Shown here: one piece after another, positions 16,543 to 25,111 of the stretch
Layout: each line of letters begins with the position of its first letter
Position numbering within the stretch: the first letter of the stretch is position 1
Assembly (NCBI GenBank): GCA_030433415.1
Contig: JAUIMF010000011.1
Coordinates: 32,001-64,731 of the forward strand
Source: Gammaproteobacteria bacterium
Lineage (GTDB): Bacteria > Pseudomonadota > Gammaproteobacteria > Pseudomonadales > Halieaceae
DNA: 32,731 nt
Direction of reading: 5' to 3'
Notes under the pieces: generated by a model
The model's database searches: none
What the model was told of the DNA's origin: nothing
What the model saw: only the letters and a program-made list of their open reading frames with translations
Translations under genes and position numbers: made by a program

Positions 16543-17172
16543 GTGATAGACGCCGCGGCTATCATCGCGATCAGCGACCTGATCGCTGTGGGTGTTTTTG
16601 CTGCCTCCGGGGCGCTGGCGGCTGCGCAAAAACGCCTGGATATCCTGGCGTTTATTTTGTTTGGAACCACCACGGGCGTCGGCGGCGGTACGCTTCGGGA
16701 TCTGCTACTGGATACGCCGGTGTTCTGGATCACCGACACGCGTTATCTGTGGGTGTGCATCACGGTCTCGAGTCTGACCTGGTACCTGGCGCCCCAGTTG
16801 AAGGCACGACAGCGCTTGCTACTGTGGGCCGATGCCCTGGGCCTGGCCCTGTTTTCGGTGCTGGGCTGCGCGCTGTGTCTTGACCTTGGAGTGGCGCCGA
16901 TCATTGCCGTTGGCATGGGCGTGATGTCGGCCACCTTTGGCGGACTGATTCGTGACACGTTACTCGGTCGTGAAACGGTCGCCCTGGGGCCAGAGATCTA
17001 TGTGACCGCCGCACTGGCCGGGTCTCTGAGTTATGCGATCCTCAGGCAGTTTCTCGAGATTGATAATGTGCCAGCGCTGCTGTTGGCCATGCTGCCAGCC
17101 TTTGTTCTGCGCGCGGGCGCCATAGTCAGGGGATGGCGCCTGCCTACCTATCGACGTCTTGGCGAGAGCTAG
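16543..17172 (+). CDS. TRIC-family (UPF0126) membrane cation channel protein
   Basis: 209 residues beginning at a GTG, 9 bases after ilvD, so probably co-transcribed. It is almost wholly hydrophobic, with about seven membrane helices arranged as two similar halves. Each half has the glycine-rich family motif followed by Arg-Asp: VGGGTLRDLLL and FGGLIRDTLL. These mark the UPF0126/YicG/YadS group, the bacterial relatives of trimeric intracellular cation channels. Transport of K+ or a small solute such as glycine has been discussed for the family; nothing here shows which. The C-terminal tail is short and basic. Confidence 0.87.
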   Translation: MIDAAAIIAISDLIAVGVFAASGALAAAQKRLDILAFILFGTTTGVGGGTLRDLLLDTPVFWITDTRYLWVCITVSSLTWYLAPQLKARQRLLLWADALGLALFSVLGCALCLDLGVAPIIAVGMGVMSATFGGLIRDTLLGRETVALGPEIYVTAALAGSLSYAILRQFLEIDNVPALLLAMLPAFVLRAGAIVRGWRLPTYRRLGES

Positions 17173-17194
17173 AGCGACGAACAAGTCCGGTAGA

Positions 17195-17677
17195 TCAATC
17201 GCGCTGGATTGATTTGGCGAGCACCTTGTCTCGCAGGCCCTGCTTGTAATCCCCCAGACGCCCTCGCAGCTCATCGTCGGCGGTCGCGAGAATTTGCGCT
17301 GCAAGAATGCCCGCATTGGTGGCGTTGTCGATGGCGACGGTAGCGACCGGTACACCCGCAGGCATTTGCACGATCGACAGCAGCGAGTCCTCACCCTGAA
17401 GCTTGGTCGCCGCAACGGGTACGCCGATCACGGGGAGCACCGAGAGCGACGCCACCATGCCCGGCAGATGGGCGGCGCCACCGGCTCCTGCGATGATCAC
17501 GCGCAGGCCGCGATCCTCGGCATTGCGGGCATAGTCATACAGTTTTTCGGGCGTGCGGTGCGCCGAGACGATGTCCATTTCAAAGCCCACACCCAGTGAT
17601 TCCAAAATGTCTGCTGCCGCGCCCATGACTGGCAGGTCGGAGTCGCTGCCCATGATGATGCCTACGCGTACGGTCAT
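17195..17677 (-). CDS. purE: N5-carboxyaminoimidazole ribonucleotide mutase
   Basis: 160 residues from ATG 17677, chosen because it overlaps the purK stop by four bases (ATGA) and matches the family start [14 protein letters not shown]. Substrate-binding GSDSD (10-14), catalytic His40 in SAHRTP, and [10 protein letters not shown] (64-73) are all present. With purK adjacent it should be the class I mutase that converts N5-CAIR to CAIR in purine synthesis. The 3' end lies 22 bases from the convergent TRIC gene. Confidence 0.95.
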   Translation of the reverse strand: MTVRVGIIMGSDSDLPVMGAAADILESLGVGFEMDIVSAHRTPEKLYDYARNAEDRGLRVIIAGAGGAAHLPGMVASLSVLPVIGVPVAATKLQGEDSLLSIVQMPAGVPVATVAIDNATNAGILAAQILATADDELRGRLGDYKQGLRDKVLAKSIQRD

Positions 17678-18828
17678 GCCTTGTTTGCCTCGTCCTGAAT
17701 CCGGTTCCATTGTTCGTTGACCCGTTGCAGCGCTTGTTCGCGCGTCGCTGCGGTGGCGGTGATGTGCCCGAGCTTGCGCATCAATCGTGCGGGGCTTTTA
17801 CCGTACCAGTACACACGGGTCTCATCGACAGTCTCGCAGCCGGCATCCCGGTGCTTGTCTTCCTTTTTGAGTGCCGGCGTGCACAGCAGGTTGCGCATCG
17901 CGGCGGGTGTCTTGAGCGCTGCGTTCGCCAGGGGCATACCCGTGACGGCGCGTAGATGCTGTTCGAACTGGGAGCTGTGGCACGCCTCAAGGGTGTAGTG
18001 CCCGGCGTTGTGCACTCGCGGTGAAATTTCGTTGATGAGAATGCGCCCATCTGAGAGCAGGAACATTTCGACGCCGAAAACTCCAACGCCGTTCATGGCG
18101 GCAATCGCACGCTGGGCGAGGTCTATGGCCTCTGACTCCTGCTCAGCACTGATATCAGCCGGCGCAAAGACCGTATCCAGTACGGAATACTCAGTTTCAA
18201 AGGTCATGCCTACGGGGCCGAAGTGCGTACAGGCGCCATCGGCTCCCCGGGCGATCAATACGGCAATCTCACAAAAATCGCCGGCAAACGCCTCCAGCAC
18301 CGTGGTGCCCGGCCAGGCCTTCGTGAGCTCATCGGCATTTTTGAGCACCTGTACGCCACGGCCATCAAACCCTCCACGGGGAGCTTTCTGCACCAGTGGG
18401 AATCCCAGTTCCTGGGCTCCCTGTTGTAGCTGCTGCCGAGACCCATCGACAATTCTGAAGGGTAGGGTGGCGAGTTTATTCTCTGCCAGCCAGGTCTTCT
18501 GCCGCGCCTTGTCCTGAATCAGTTCTATGACATCGAGTGAGGGGTGGCAGGTCACGCTGCCAGCCTGTTCGGCCCTGCGCAGGACGGTAACGGCCGGGGC
18601 GGGTATATCCTCGCGCTCATAGGTGATGATGTCGCATGCGTCTACCAGCGCCTCTATGGCGCTCGCATCATCCATTGCGCCTTCGATGCACGAATCTGCG
18701 CGCTGCGCCGCAGCGCAGTACTGATCCGAGGTGAGCATGACGGTGGCAAGGTCAAGCGCTGGCGCTGCCTCGCAGAGCAGCATTCCAAGCTGGCCATCGC
18801 CGATTATGCCTACGGTGAGTTTGCTCAA
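17674..18828 (-). CDS. purK: 5-(carboxyamino)imidazole ribonucleotide synthase
   Basis: 384 residues, ATP-grasp enzyme that makes N5-CAIR from AIR, ATP and bicarbonate. N-terminal [11 protein letters not shown] (nucleotide-binding loop; GDGQLG replaces the usual GGGQLG), the middle ATP-grasp segment [14 protein letters not shown], and the C-terminal [14 protein letters not shown] followed by [15 protein letters not shown] are diagnostic. The only start that keeps the N-terminal strand is TTG at 18828; no ATG lies in frame upstream, and no strong ribosome site is visible, so translation may be modest. First gene of a purK-purE operon with overlapping stop and start. Confidence 0.94.
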   Translation of the reverse strand: MSKLTVGIIGDGQLGMLLCEAAPALDLATVMLTSDQYCAAAQRADSCIEGAMDDASAIEALVDACDIITYEREDIPAPAVTVLRRAEQAGSVTCHPSLDVIELIQDKARQKTWLAENKLATLPFRIVDGSRQQLQQGAQELGFPLVQKAPRGGFDGRGVQVLKNADELTKAWPGTTVLEAFAGDFCEIAVLIARGADGACTHFGPVGMTFETEYSVLDTVFAPADISAEQESEAIDLAQRAIAAMNGVGVFGVEMFLLSDGRILINEISPRVHNAGHYTLEACHSSQFEQHLRAVTGMPLANAALKTPAAMRNLLCTPALKKEDKHRDAGCETVDETRVYWYGKSPARLMRKLGHITATAATREQALQRVNEQWNRIQDEANKA

Positions 18829-18983
18829 GGGTCTGGTCCGGGGTGCCGAGAAAAGCGGCGTATTCTACTGTGTTTCAATGGTGGAGGGGACCGCTGTCAG
18901 CGGCGCCGCCGGATCATGTGGCTGGTGATCGTCATTGAGTCTGGATAAGCTTTCTTACTGTGTTTCGTGAGGCAACTCCAACT

Positions 18984-19655
18984 ATGCAAAGTGGGAATTT
19001 CATTTCAACACTTCTATCAAATCGTCGTTCGTGCCGCGCATTCCTGCCAGCGTCCATGGGGCGAGCAGAGCTCGAAAGCCTACTGCAGCCGGCTCTACGC
19101 AGCCCCAGCAACTGCAATACACAGCCCTGGTTTCTGCATATTGCTTCGGGGGAGGTGATCGAGCGCCTGCGTACACGTTTGACCGCGGATTTTTCTGCTG
19201 GCCGCCTCAGCCTGGACTTTCCCTACGACGGCAAATATGAGGGCGTGTACCGGGACCGTCAGTATGCGGCTGCGCAGGCGCTCTACAGTGCGATGGACAT
19301 TACTCGTGATGACAAGGCCGGACGCCATGAGGCGTTTATGCGCAACTTCAGCTTCTTTGACGCGCCCCATGTGGGGTTTTTCTTTCTACCCGAGGGCTTC
19401 GGTCTGCGCGAGGCCTGCGACCTGGGAATGTTCGCCCAGTCGGTGATGTTGCTGCTTGAGAGTGCGGGACTGCAAAGCTGTCCGCAGACGGCCCTGGGGT
19501 TTCTGGCGGACTCGGTCCGCGACGAGCTGCAGGTGGGGTCAGAGCAGCGCCTGATGTTCGGACTGTCCTTCGGCTATCCGGACCCCGAGGCGCCAGCCAA
19601 CCGATGCGTAACAGAGCGAGCGTCGGTAGATGACGTAATGCGCTTCCATGGCTGA
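18984..19655 (+). CDS. Nitroreductase-family flavoenzyme
   Basis: 223 residues from ATG 18984; a GTG at 18960 would add eight residues but GAGG upstream of 18984 favours the ATG. FMN-binding residues are in NRRSCRAFLP near the start and SPSNCNTQPWF around residues 40-50; the C-terminal half has SVMLLLESAGLQSCPQTALGF and a final LSFGYPDPEAPAN. These are the standard nitroreductase-fold signatures. It should reduce quinones or nitro compounds using NAD(P)H and FMN. It starts 156 bases from the divergent purK and converges with ribBX. Natural substrate unknown. Confidence 0.88.
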   Translation: MQSGNFISTLLSNRRSCRAFLPASMGRAELESLLQPALRSPSNCNTQPWFLHIASGEVIERLRTRLTADFSAGRLSLDFPYDGKYEGVYRDRQYAAAQALYSAMDITRDDKAGRHEAFMRNFSFFDAPHVGFFFLPEGFGLREACDLGMFAQSVMLLLESAGLQSCPQTALGFLADSVRDELQVGSEQRLMFGLSFGYPDPEAPANRCVTERASVDDVMRFHG

Positions 19656-19686
19656 CACCCCCAGATTGACGCGCTGAGGCCGACGC

Positions 19687-20799
19687 TCAGGGACTGACGA
19701 AATCCACAACCTCGAGGTTAAAGCCCGATAGCGCGTTAAAGCGCAGTGGCGATGACATGAGGCGCATACGCCCGATGTTCAGCTGCTGCAAAATCTGCGC
19801 GCCGGTGCCGATGATGCGGTAGTTCTGCAGGCCGGGATTGTCACTGTCTTCACGTTGTGGCGCCTGGTCCGGAAAGGCCTCGATGTCGGCAAGTTGGGCG
19901 TCGCGGCTCTGCTGCTGGCCGATCAGTACCAGGGCGCCGCTGCCCTCTGTCGCAATGCGGGCGAGAGAGCGACTCACGGACCACCCCGTTTTACCGTCGA
20001 GCTGGGTGCCCAGCACATCACGCAGCAGTTCCAGAGACTGCACCCGCACCAGGGTGTCAGTTTCGGGACTCAGCTCTCCCAGGGTCATTGCGTAATGAAG
20101 TACGTCGTCCACCAGGTCCCTGAAGGTGTGCAGCTCAAACACACCGTGCTGTGTCTCTACCGCTTTGCGTGAGACACATTCCACGGACTGTTCGTGCACC
20201 GTGCGGTAGGCGATGAGATCGGCGATGGTGCCCATGGGCAAGCCATGCTTTTCGGCAAAGCGCTCCAGCTCGGGACGCCGTGCCATGGTGCCATCTTCGT
20301 TCATGATCTCGACGATCAGCGCCGCCGGGGCAAACCCGGCCATCCGCGCAAGGTCCACGCCAGCTTCGGTATGACCCGCCCGGCGCAGCACACCTCCCGC
20401 TTTGGCGACCAGGGGGAAGATATGCCCCGGTTGGTGGATGTCGGAAGGTCCGGCGTCAGCTTTCGCTGCAACCTGCACTGTGTGGGCGCGCTGAACAGCG
20501 CTGATCCCCGGACCGAGGCTTTCCGCAGCATCAATCGACACGGTGAAGTTCGTTTCGTGCTGGGATCTATTGTCACGCACCATCAGAGGCAGTTGCAGTT
20601 GCCGGGCTCGGTCCTCGGTAATGGGCATGCAGATCAAGCCACAGGCCTCAGACGCGAAAAAGTTGATGATCTCGGGGGTCACAGCCTCCGCCGCGATGAT
20701 CAGATCACCCTCGTTCTCGCGATCCTCGTCGTCCATGAGGATCACCATTTCGCCACGGCGAATGGCAGCGATGAGATCGGGAACGGAGCTGAGCGACAT
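19687..20799 (-). CDS. ribBX: DHBP synthase fused to a degenerate GTP cyclohydrolase II domain (RibBX type)
   Basis: 370 residues. Residues 1-205 are 3,4-dihydroxy-2-butanone-4-phosphate synthase: DDEDRENEGD (23-32), CGLICMPITEDRA, GHIFPL and GGVLRRAGHTEA (H143, E145). Residues about 217-370 align with GTP cyclohydrolase II, ending IGTGAQILQQLNIGRMRLMSS, but the zinc-binding segment that should carry three Cys (SECLTGDVFGSxRCDCG in active enzymes) reads QSLELLRDVLGTQLDGKTGW here, with no Cys. The second domain therefore cannot be an active cyclohydrolase. Such proteins were described as RibBX. In the DHBP domain the usual TTG.SA.DR loop is GPGISAVQR. The gene is 41 bases downstream of the thiolase; no FMN riboswitch is visible. 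Confidence 0.88.
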   Translation of the reverse strand: MSLSSVPDLIAAIRRGEMVILMDDEDRENEGDLIIAAEAVTPEIINFFASEACGLICMPITEDRARQLQLPLMVRDNRSQHETNFTVSIDAAESLGPGISAVQRAHTVQVAAKADAGPSDIHQPGHIFPLVAKAGGVLRRAGHTEAGVDLARMAGFAPAALIVEIMNEDGTMARRPELERFAEKHGLPMGTIADLIAYRTVHEQSVECVSRKAVETQHGVFELHTFRDLVDDVLHYAMTLGELSPETDTLVRVQSLELLRDVLGTQLDGKTGWSVSRSLARIATEGSGALVLIGQQQSRDAQLADIEAFPDQAPQREDSDNPGLQNYRIIGTGAQILQQLNIGRMRLMSSPLRFNALSGFNLEVVDFVSP

Positions 20800-20840
20800 G
20801 GCGGCGGTCCTGCGTGGCGTTGGTGATTGCTCGGGGATCG

Positions 20841-22022
20841 TTACAACATCTCTATGGCGACGGCAGTGGCTTCACCACCGCCGATGCACAGTGATGCAAT
20901 GCCACGCTTGCCACCCGTGCGCTGCAGCGCGTACATCAGGCTGACGATAATGCGCGAGCCAGTAGAGCCCACGGGGTGGCCCTGGGCGCAGGCACCACCG
21001 TGGATATTCACTTTGGCGTGATCCAGGTTGTGCGCGCTCATCGCCATCATCGTGACCATGGCGAAGGCCTCGTTGATCTCGTAAAGGTCCACGTCGTCAC
21101 TCGTCCAGCCGGTTTTGGCGAAGAGCGTGTTGAGCGCACCCACTGGCGCGAGCGTGAATTCGGCCGGCGCCTGGCTGTGGCGGGCATGGGCCACGATGCG
21201 AGCCATGGGCTTCAGGCCCAGCTCTGTACAGCGGCTTTCGGCCATGAGGACCAGGGCGCTGGCACCGTCCGAGATGGAGCTGGCGTTGGCGGCGGTGATC
21301 GTACCGTCCTTGGCAAAGGCGGGCTTCATCTGGGGGATGCGCGAAATGTCCGCCTTGGGGGGCTGCTCGTCGTCCTCAACCACGGTCTCGCCGCGGCGGC
21401 TGCGAATGGTGACCGGGGCCATTTCGGCTTTCAGGGCACCATTCTCGATGGCTTTGCAGGCGCGCTGCAGGGATTCAATGGCGTAGGCGTCCATGGCTTC
21501 GCGGGTGATGCCTTCGCGATCGGCAGTTTCCTGCGCGAAGCTGCCCATGGGGCGTCCCTCGTAGGCATCCTCAAGGGCGTCGAGCATCATGTGGTCGTAG
21601 GCCGTTGCGGATCCCAGGCGATAACCGCTACGCGCACCGACCAGCAGGTGGGGGGCGTTGCTCATGCTTTCCATACCGCCGCACAGCACGGTGCGATTGG
21701 TGCCGGCACGGATACTGTCGTAGCCGTAGATTGCGGCCTGCATGCCGCTGCCGCAGGCTTTGTTGATGGTGACGGCCCCGGCGCTAGCAGGAACACCGGC
21801 ATTCAGGCCGGTCTGGCGGGCCGGGCATTGCTTGAGGCCGGCGGGCAGTACGCACCCCATGATGACTTCGTCAATTTCGGTGGCTGCGACGCCGCTTTTT
21901 TCCAGGGCGGCTTTGGCGGCGGTGGTCGCCAACTCGGGGGCGGGCACCGAGGACAGTACGCCCCCCATGCCGCCCATGGGGGTCCGCGCACCATCGACGA
22001 TTACTACGGCTTCATCACTCAT
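20841..22022 (-). CDS. Acetyl-CoA acetyltransferase (thiolase)
   Basis: 393 residues from ATG 22022 (MSDEAVVIVDGARTP), the standard thiolase start; the frame extends 15 codons further without family support. Nucleophile Cys90 in NKACGSGMQA, His349 in GGACAQGHPVGSTGSR, and Cys379 in SLCIGGGEA form the catalytic set. GGMESMSNAPHLL is the family motif. The enzyme condenses or cleaves acetyl-CoA units; whether it is biosynthetic or degradative is not decided by sequence. Lies between the GlxA-type regulator (same strand, 60 bases upstream) and ribBX. Confidence 0.93.
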   Translation of the reverse strand: MSDEAVVIVDGARTPMGGMGGVLSSVPAPELATTAAKAALEKSGVAATEIDEVIMGCVLPAGLKQCPARQTGLNAGVPASAGAVTINKACGSGMQAAIYGYDSIRAGTNRTVLCGGMESMSNAPHLLVGARSGYRLGSATAYDHMMLDALEDAYEGRPMGSFAQETADREGITREAMDAYAIESLQRACKAIENGALKAEMAPVTIRSRRGETVVEDDEQPPKADISRIPQMKPAFAKDGTITAANASSISDGASALVLMAESRCTELGLKPMARIVAHARHSQAPAEFTLAPVGALNTLFAKTGWTSDDVDLYEINEAFAMVTMMAMSAHNLDHAKVNIHGGACAQGHPVGSTGSRIIVSLMYALQRTGGKRGIASLCIGGGEATAVAIEML

Positions 22023-22082
22023 GGAATATTCTCTGCTGGCTGAAAAATGGGCGCGTGATTTAGCCATAGGGGAGCTTCCGGC

Positions 22083-23123
22083 TCAAGTTGCTTTGTGGTG
22101 CCCAGTTTTGTGGTGATCCGCCACGTCTTGGGCTCCCAACTCACCAAAGCGCTTACCGCGCACCGCTTGTCGGTACTCCCGTGGGGTCAGGCGCGTCGCC
22201 GCACGAAAGGCCTGGGCAAAGCGGCTGGGGGAGCTGAAACCGCAGCGCCAGGCGATTTCGGCGATGGCCAGGTCGGATTTCTGGAGCAGTGCGCGGGCAT
22301 CGCGAATGCGTAGTTTCTGCAGGTACGCCCCGGGCGTTTCTCCCGTCGCGCGGCGAAAACGGCGTCCAAAGCTGCGCGACGATATGCCAGCATCGTTGGC
22401 GAGGCTGGTAACGGTGTGCGGGAGGGCCGGGGCTTCCTGCATCGCGTCCTGGGCAGCGCGCACGACCGCGTCGTGATGCGCGCTGACCGATTGTTCGAGA
22501 AATGCGGCGCTGGCAAAGGACTGGCGGGCCTCGGGCGAAAACTGCGCCTCTACGGCCCGCGCGATACGCTCGCCGTGCCACTGCGTCACCATATGCAGCA
22601 TGAAGTCGGCGATGGAGTTCACGCTGCCCACGCAGTACAGGCGTTCGCTCTGTGTGATCAGGTGGCGGCGCTTGAGATCCACGTCGGGGTAACTGCGGGC
22701 AAAACGTTCAAAGTCGTGCCAGTGAGTGGTTGCGGCGCGACCTGACAGAAGACCCGCCTCCGCCAGCAGAGTGCTCGCCGTGCCGACGCTGCACACGGAC
22801 CCGCCACGCTCCACGTAGCGGACCAGGGAGTCGAGGAACGGGGTGAAGCGGCGTAGCACGCGGCGCGGGTGTCGCCAGATGGCCGGCAACAGCAACAGGT
22901 CATCGTTAAATTCTTCAGGCACAGCGCGGTCAACGTGCAGTGCCGGGCCGGAGTCGAGCCGCACGGGATTCTCGTCGCACACACCGTAGACACGGACTTC
23001 GGTTGCGGGGGCGGGGCTGCCCTGGGCCCGGGCGAGTTGGTCCGCCGCGTGGCAGATTTCTGCGGGTAAGGTGAGACTGGTCGCCAGCGCTTCGGGATAC
23101 AGTAGAACACCAACTGTTGGCAT
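22083..23123 (-). CDS. GlxA-type AraC-family transcriptional regulator
   Basis: 346 residues from ATG 23123 (MPTVGVLLYPEAL). Residues 1-190 are a DJ-1/PfpI (GATase1-like) domain, with ERGGSVCSVGTASTLLAEAGLL around the nucleophile-elbow position. The C-terminal 100 residues are an AraC helix-turn-helix pair: VTSLANDAGISSRSFGRRFRRATGETP and AIAEIAWRCGFSSPSRFAQAFRAATRLTPREYR. Regulators of this design sense small metabolites and activate neighbouring genes. It is divergent from the ketoacyl synthase at 23234 and upstream of the thiolase, so either could be its target. The 110-base divergent gap is AT-rich and includes GACGTAAAACGTATA. Confidence 0.88.
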   Translation of the reverse strand: MPTVGVLLYPEALATSLTLPAEICHAADQLARAQGSPAPATEVRVYGVCDENPVRLDSGPALHVDRAVPEEFNDDLLLLPAIWRHPRRVLRRFTPFLDSLVRYVERGGSVCSVGTASTLLAEAGLLSGRAATTHWHDFERFARSYPDVDLKRRHLITQSERLYCVGSVNSIADFMLHMVTQWHGERIARAVEAQFSPEARQSFASAAFLEQSVSAHHDAVVRAAQDAMQEAPALPHTVTSLANDAGISSRSFGRRFRRATGETPGAYLQKLRIRDARALLQKSDLAIAEIAWRCGFSSPSRFAQAFRAATRLTPREYRQAVRGKRFGELGAQDVADHHKTGHHKAT

Positions 23124-23233
23124 AATTTGGCTCGTGTGGCGCAAAAAATAAATTAAATGACGTAAAACGTATATTTGGCAAGCGTTGAATCCACCTACAC
23201 TGCTGTTTTTATTTTTCTTGGGAGAGAACATCC

Positions 23234-25072
23234 GTGGGCCAACCATTACCCGTGATCGTTAGCTTCGGTGGTGCCAACAGCGCGGGGCGCAGTTCCCATC
23301 ACCACGGGTACGCGCGCATGGTCGAAGGTGCGCTAGACGGCGCCACGCGCCAGGCGATGCTGGCCTCGTTGCGCCAGATGACGGGGCACAATGGCAGCGA
23401 AGAGGCGCTGCTGGCGGCAACGCTGATCCGTCGCATCGGCAAGGCCCATTTCGATCCAGCGCATGTTGCCTGGAACCAACGCCTGCCCACGCGCAGCAAC
23501 GGCAGTCCCGTCCGCTTCGAGATACACCGCAAACACCTGCCTTCCCCCATACCCGAGGACTGGCAGTTACTCCCGGGCGATGACGATCAGCACGTGCACG
23601 TGCAGATTGTGGGTGAACAACAGTTTCTGCTGCCAACGCACCGGGATTTTGAGGTGAAGGTGGCCAGTCAGCTTCCCGATGGGTTTGATCCTGCAGCGTT
23701 GTACCCCTCGCGCAATCATCCCCGCGGTCTTGCCCTGTCGGTCTACGCGGCGAGTGACGCACTCGGGGCGCTGGGGCTGGACTGGGATGAGCTGCACGGG
23801 CAGTTGTCGCCGGATCAGGTGAGTGTCTACGCCGGTAGTGCTATGGGTCAGCTCGACGACAACGGTATTGGGGGTATGCTCAAAGCGCGCTATCGCGGCG
23901 GGCGGGTAACCTCCAAGTTCTGTCCCCTCGGGCTGGCCGAAATGCCGGCAGATTTTGTGAACGCCTACGTGCTCGGGGCGGCGGGGGCCACGGGTGGCAC
24001 GCTGGGTGCCTGCGCGTCGTTTCTGTACAACCTGCGCCTGGCGATCCATGACATCCGTACGGGCCGGGCCCGCGTCGCGTTTGTCGGTGGTTCCGAGGCC
24101 CCGGTCACACCTGAAGTTATGGATGGTTATGCCGCCATGGGCGCACTGGCCAGTGACAAGGGCCTGCGCGCGCTCGATGGACTCAGCGACGACCAGGAAC
24201 CGGACTACCGCCGGGCCTGTCGGCCTTTTGGTGAAAACTGCGGTTTTACCATCGGCGAGTCCGGCCAGTTCGTTGTGCTGTTCGATGATCGCCTGGCACT
24301 CGAAACCGGCGCATCGATTCTGGGCGCGGCGGCGGATGTATTTGTAAACGCCGACGGCTATAAAAAGTCGATTTCCGGGCCCGGCGTGGGCAATTACCTC
24401 ACGGTAGCGCGCGCCGCCGCCTGCGCGCGTTCGATCGTGGGGGAGCGGGCGATGGCCGAGGGTGGTTTTGTGCAGGCCCATGGTACGGGCACGCCGCAGA
24501 ACCGGGTGACGGAATCGCTGATACTGGATCGCGTCGCCGAGGCCTTTGGTATCAGTGACTGGCCGGTGGCGGCAATCAAGTGTTACCTGGGGCATTCCCT
24601 TGGTGCTGCCTCGGGGGACCAGGTGGTCAGCACCTTGGGCGTCTGGGCCCACGGTGTGCTGCCCGGCATCACCACAACGGCGGCGCTTGCCGATGATGTG
24701 GTCCATGATCATCTCGCTTTTGCCATGCAGCACACGGCCCTGGACCTGTCGAAGCAGCGTTATGCGCTGATCAACGCCAAGGGATTCGGTGGCAACAATG
24801 CCACCGCCACACTGCTCAGTCCGCTGCAAACCGACGAGATGCTCCGCGCCCGTCACGGCGCTGCCGCCATGGACGACTGGGCACGGCGCCACGAAACCGT
24901 GCAGTCGGCACAGGAAGCCCGCGAGGCGGCGGTACTGTCAGGGCAGGCAGCGCCACGCTACCGCTTTGATTTTGGTGTGTTGGGTGACGAGGCAGTAGAG
25001 CTCGACGGCCAGCGCATCTCGCTCGGTGGCGAGGCGGTGACGCTGGATGTCGCCAACCCCTTCGCTGACTAG
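23234..25072 (+). CDS. Long beta-ketoacyl synthase (FabY-like)
   Basis: 612 residues, about 200 more than FabB/FabF because of an N-terminal extension. It begins GQPLPVIVSFGGANSAGRSSHHHGY, resembling the Pseudomonas FabY initiating synthase. The thiolase-fold core holds Cys260 (GACASFLYNL), His416 (AHGTGTPQNRVTE) and Lys449/His454 (IKCYLGHSLGA), the Cys-His-His set of a condensing enzyme, and ends with GFGGNNATA. GTG start with GGGAG about 10 bases upstream. FabY condenses acetyl-CoA with malonyl-ACP to start fatty acid synthesis; that role is by similarity from memory. A polyketide or storage-lipid condensing enzyme is the alternative. Confidence 0.82.
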   Translation: MGQPLPVIVSFGGANSAGRSSHHHGYARMVEGALDGATRQAMLASLRQMTGHNGSEEALLAATLIRRIGKAHFDPAHVAWNQRLPTRSNGSPVRFEIHRKHLPSPIPEDWQLLPGDDDQHVHVQIVGEQQFLLPTHRDFEVKVASQLPDGFDPAALYPSRNHPRGLALSVYAASDALGALGLDWDELHGQLSPDQVSVYAGSAMGQLDDNGIGGMLKARYRGGRVTSKFCPLGLAEMPADFVNAYVLGAAGATGGTLGACASFLYNLRLAIHDIRTGRARVAFVGGSEAPVTPEVMDGYAAMGALASDKGLRALDGLSDDQEPDYRRACRPFGENCGFTIGESGQFVVLFDDRLALETGASILGAAADVFVNADGYKKSISGPGVGNYLTVARAAACARSIVGERAMAEGGFVQAHGTGTPQNRVTESLILDRVAEAFGISDWPVAAIKCYLGHSLGAASGDQVVSTLGVWAHGVLPGITTTAALADDVVHDHLAFAMQHTALDLSKQRYALINAKGFGGNNATATLLSPLQTDEMLRARHGAAAMDDWARRHETVQSAQEAREAAVLSGQAAPRYRFDFGVLGDEAVELDGQRISLGGEAVTLDVANPFAD

Positions 25073-25111
25073 AGCTCGTCGTACAACGCCGATAGCCCCG
25101 TGACATAAGCC

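Noticed and set aside
17194..17213. 7-base stem (ATCAATC / GATTGAT) at the purE 3' end as a terminator
   Set aside because: No T-run follows in either direction and it overlaps the purE stop codon; too weak to call.
20800..20840. FMN riboswitch before ribBX
   Set aside because: Only 41 bases separate it from the thiolase stop and none of the conserved riboswitch segments are present.
20976..22043. 355-codon Gly/His-rich open frame antisense to the thiolase
   Set aside because: Low-complexity composition typical of reverse-strand reading of a GC-rich gene.
23567..24892. 441-codon open frame antisense to the ketoacyl synthase
   Set aside because: No recognisable domain, and fully covered by a gene with intact catalytic residues.
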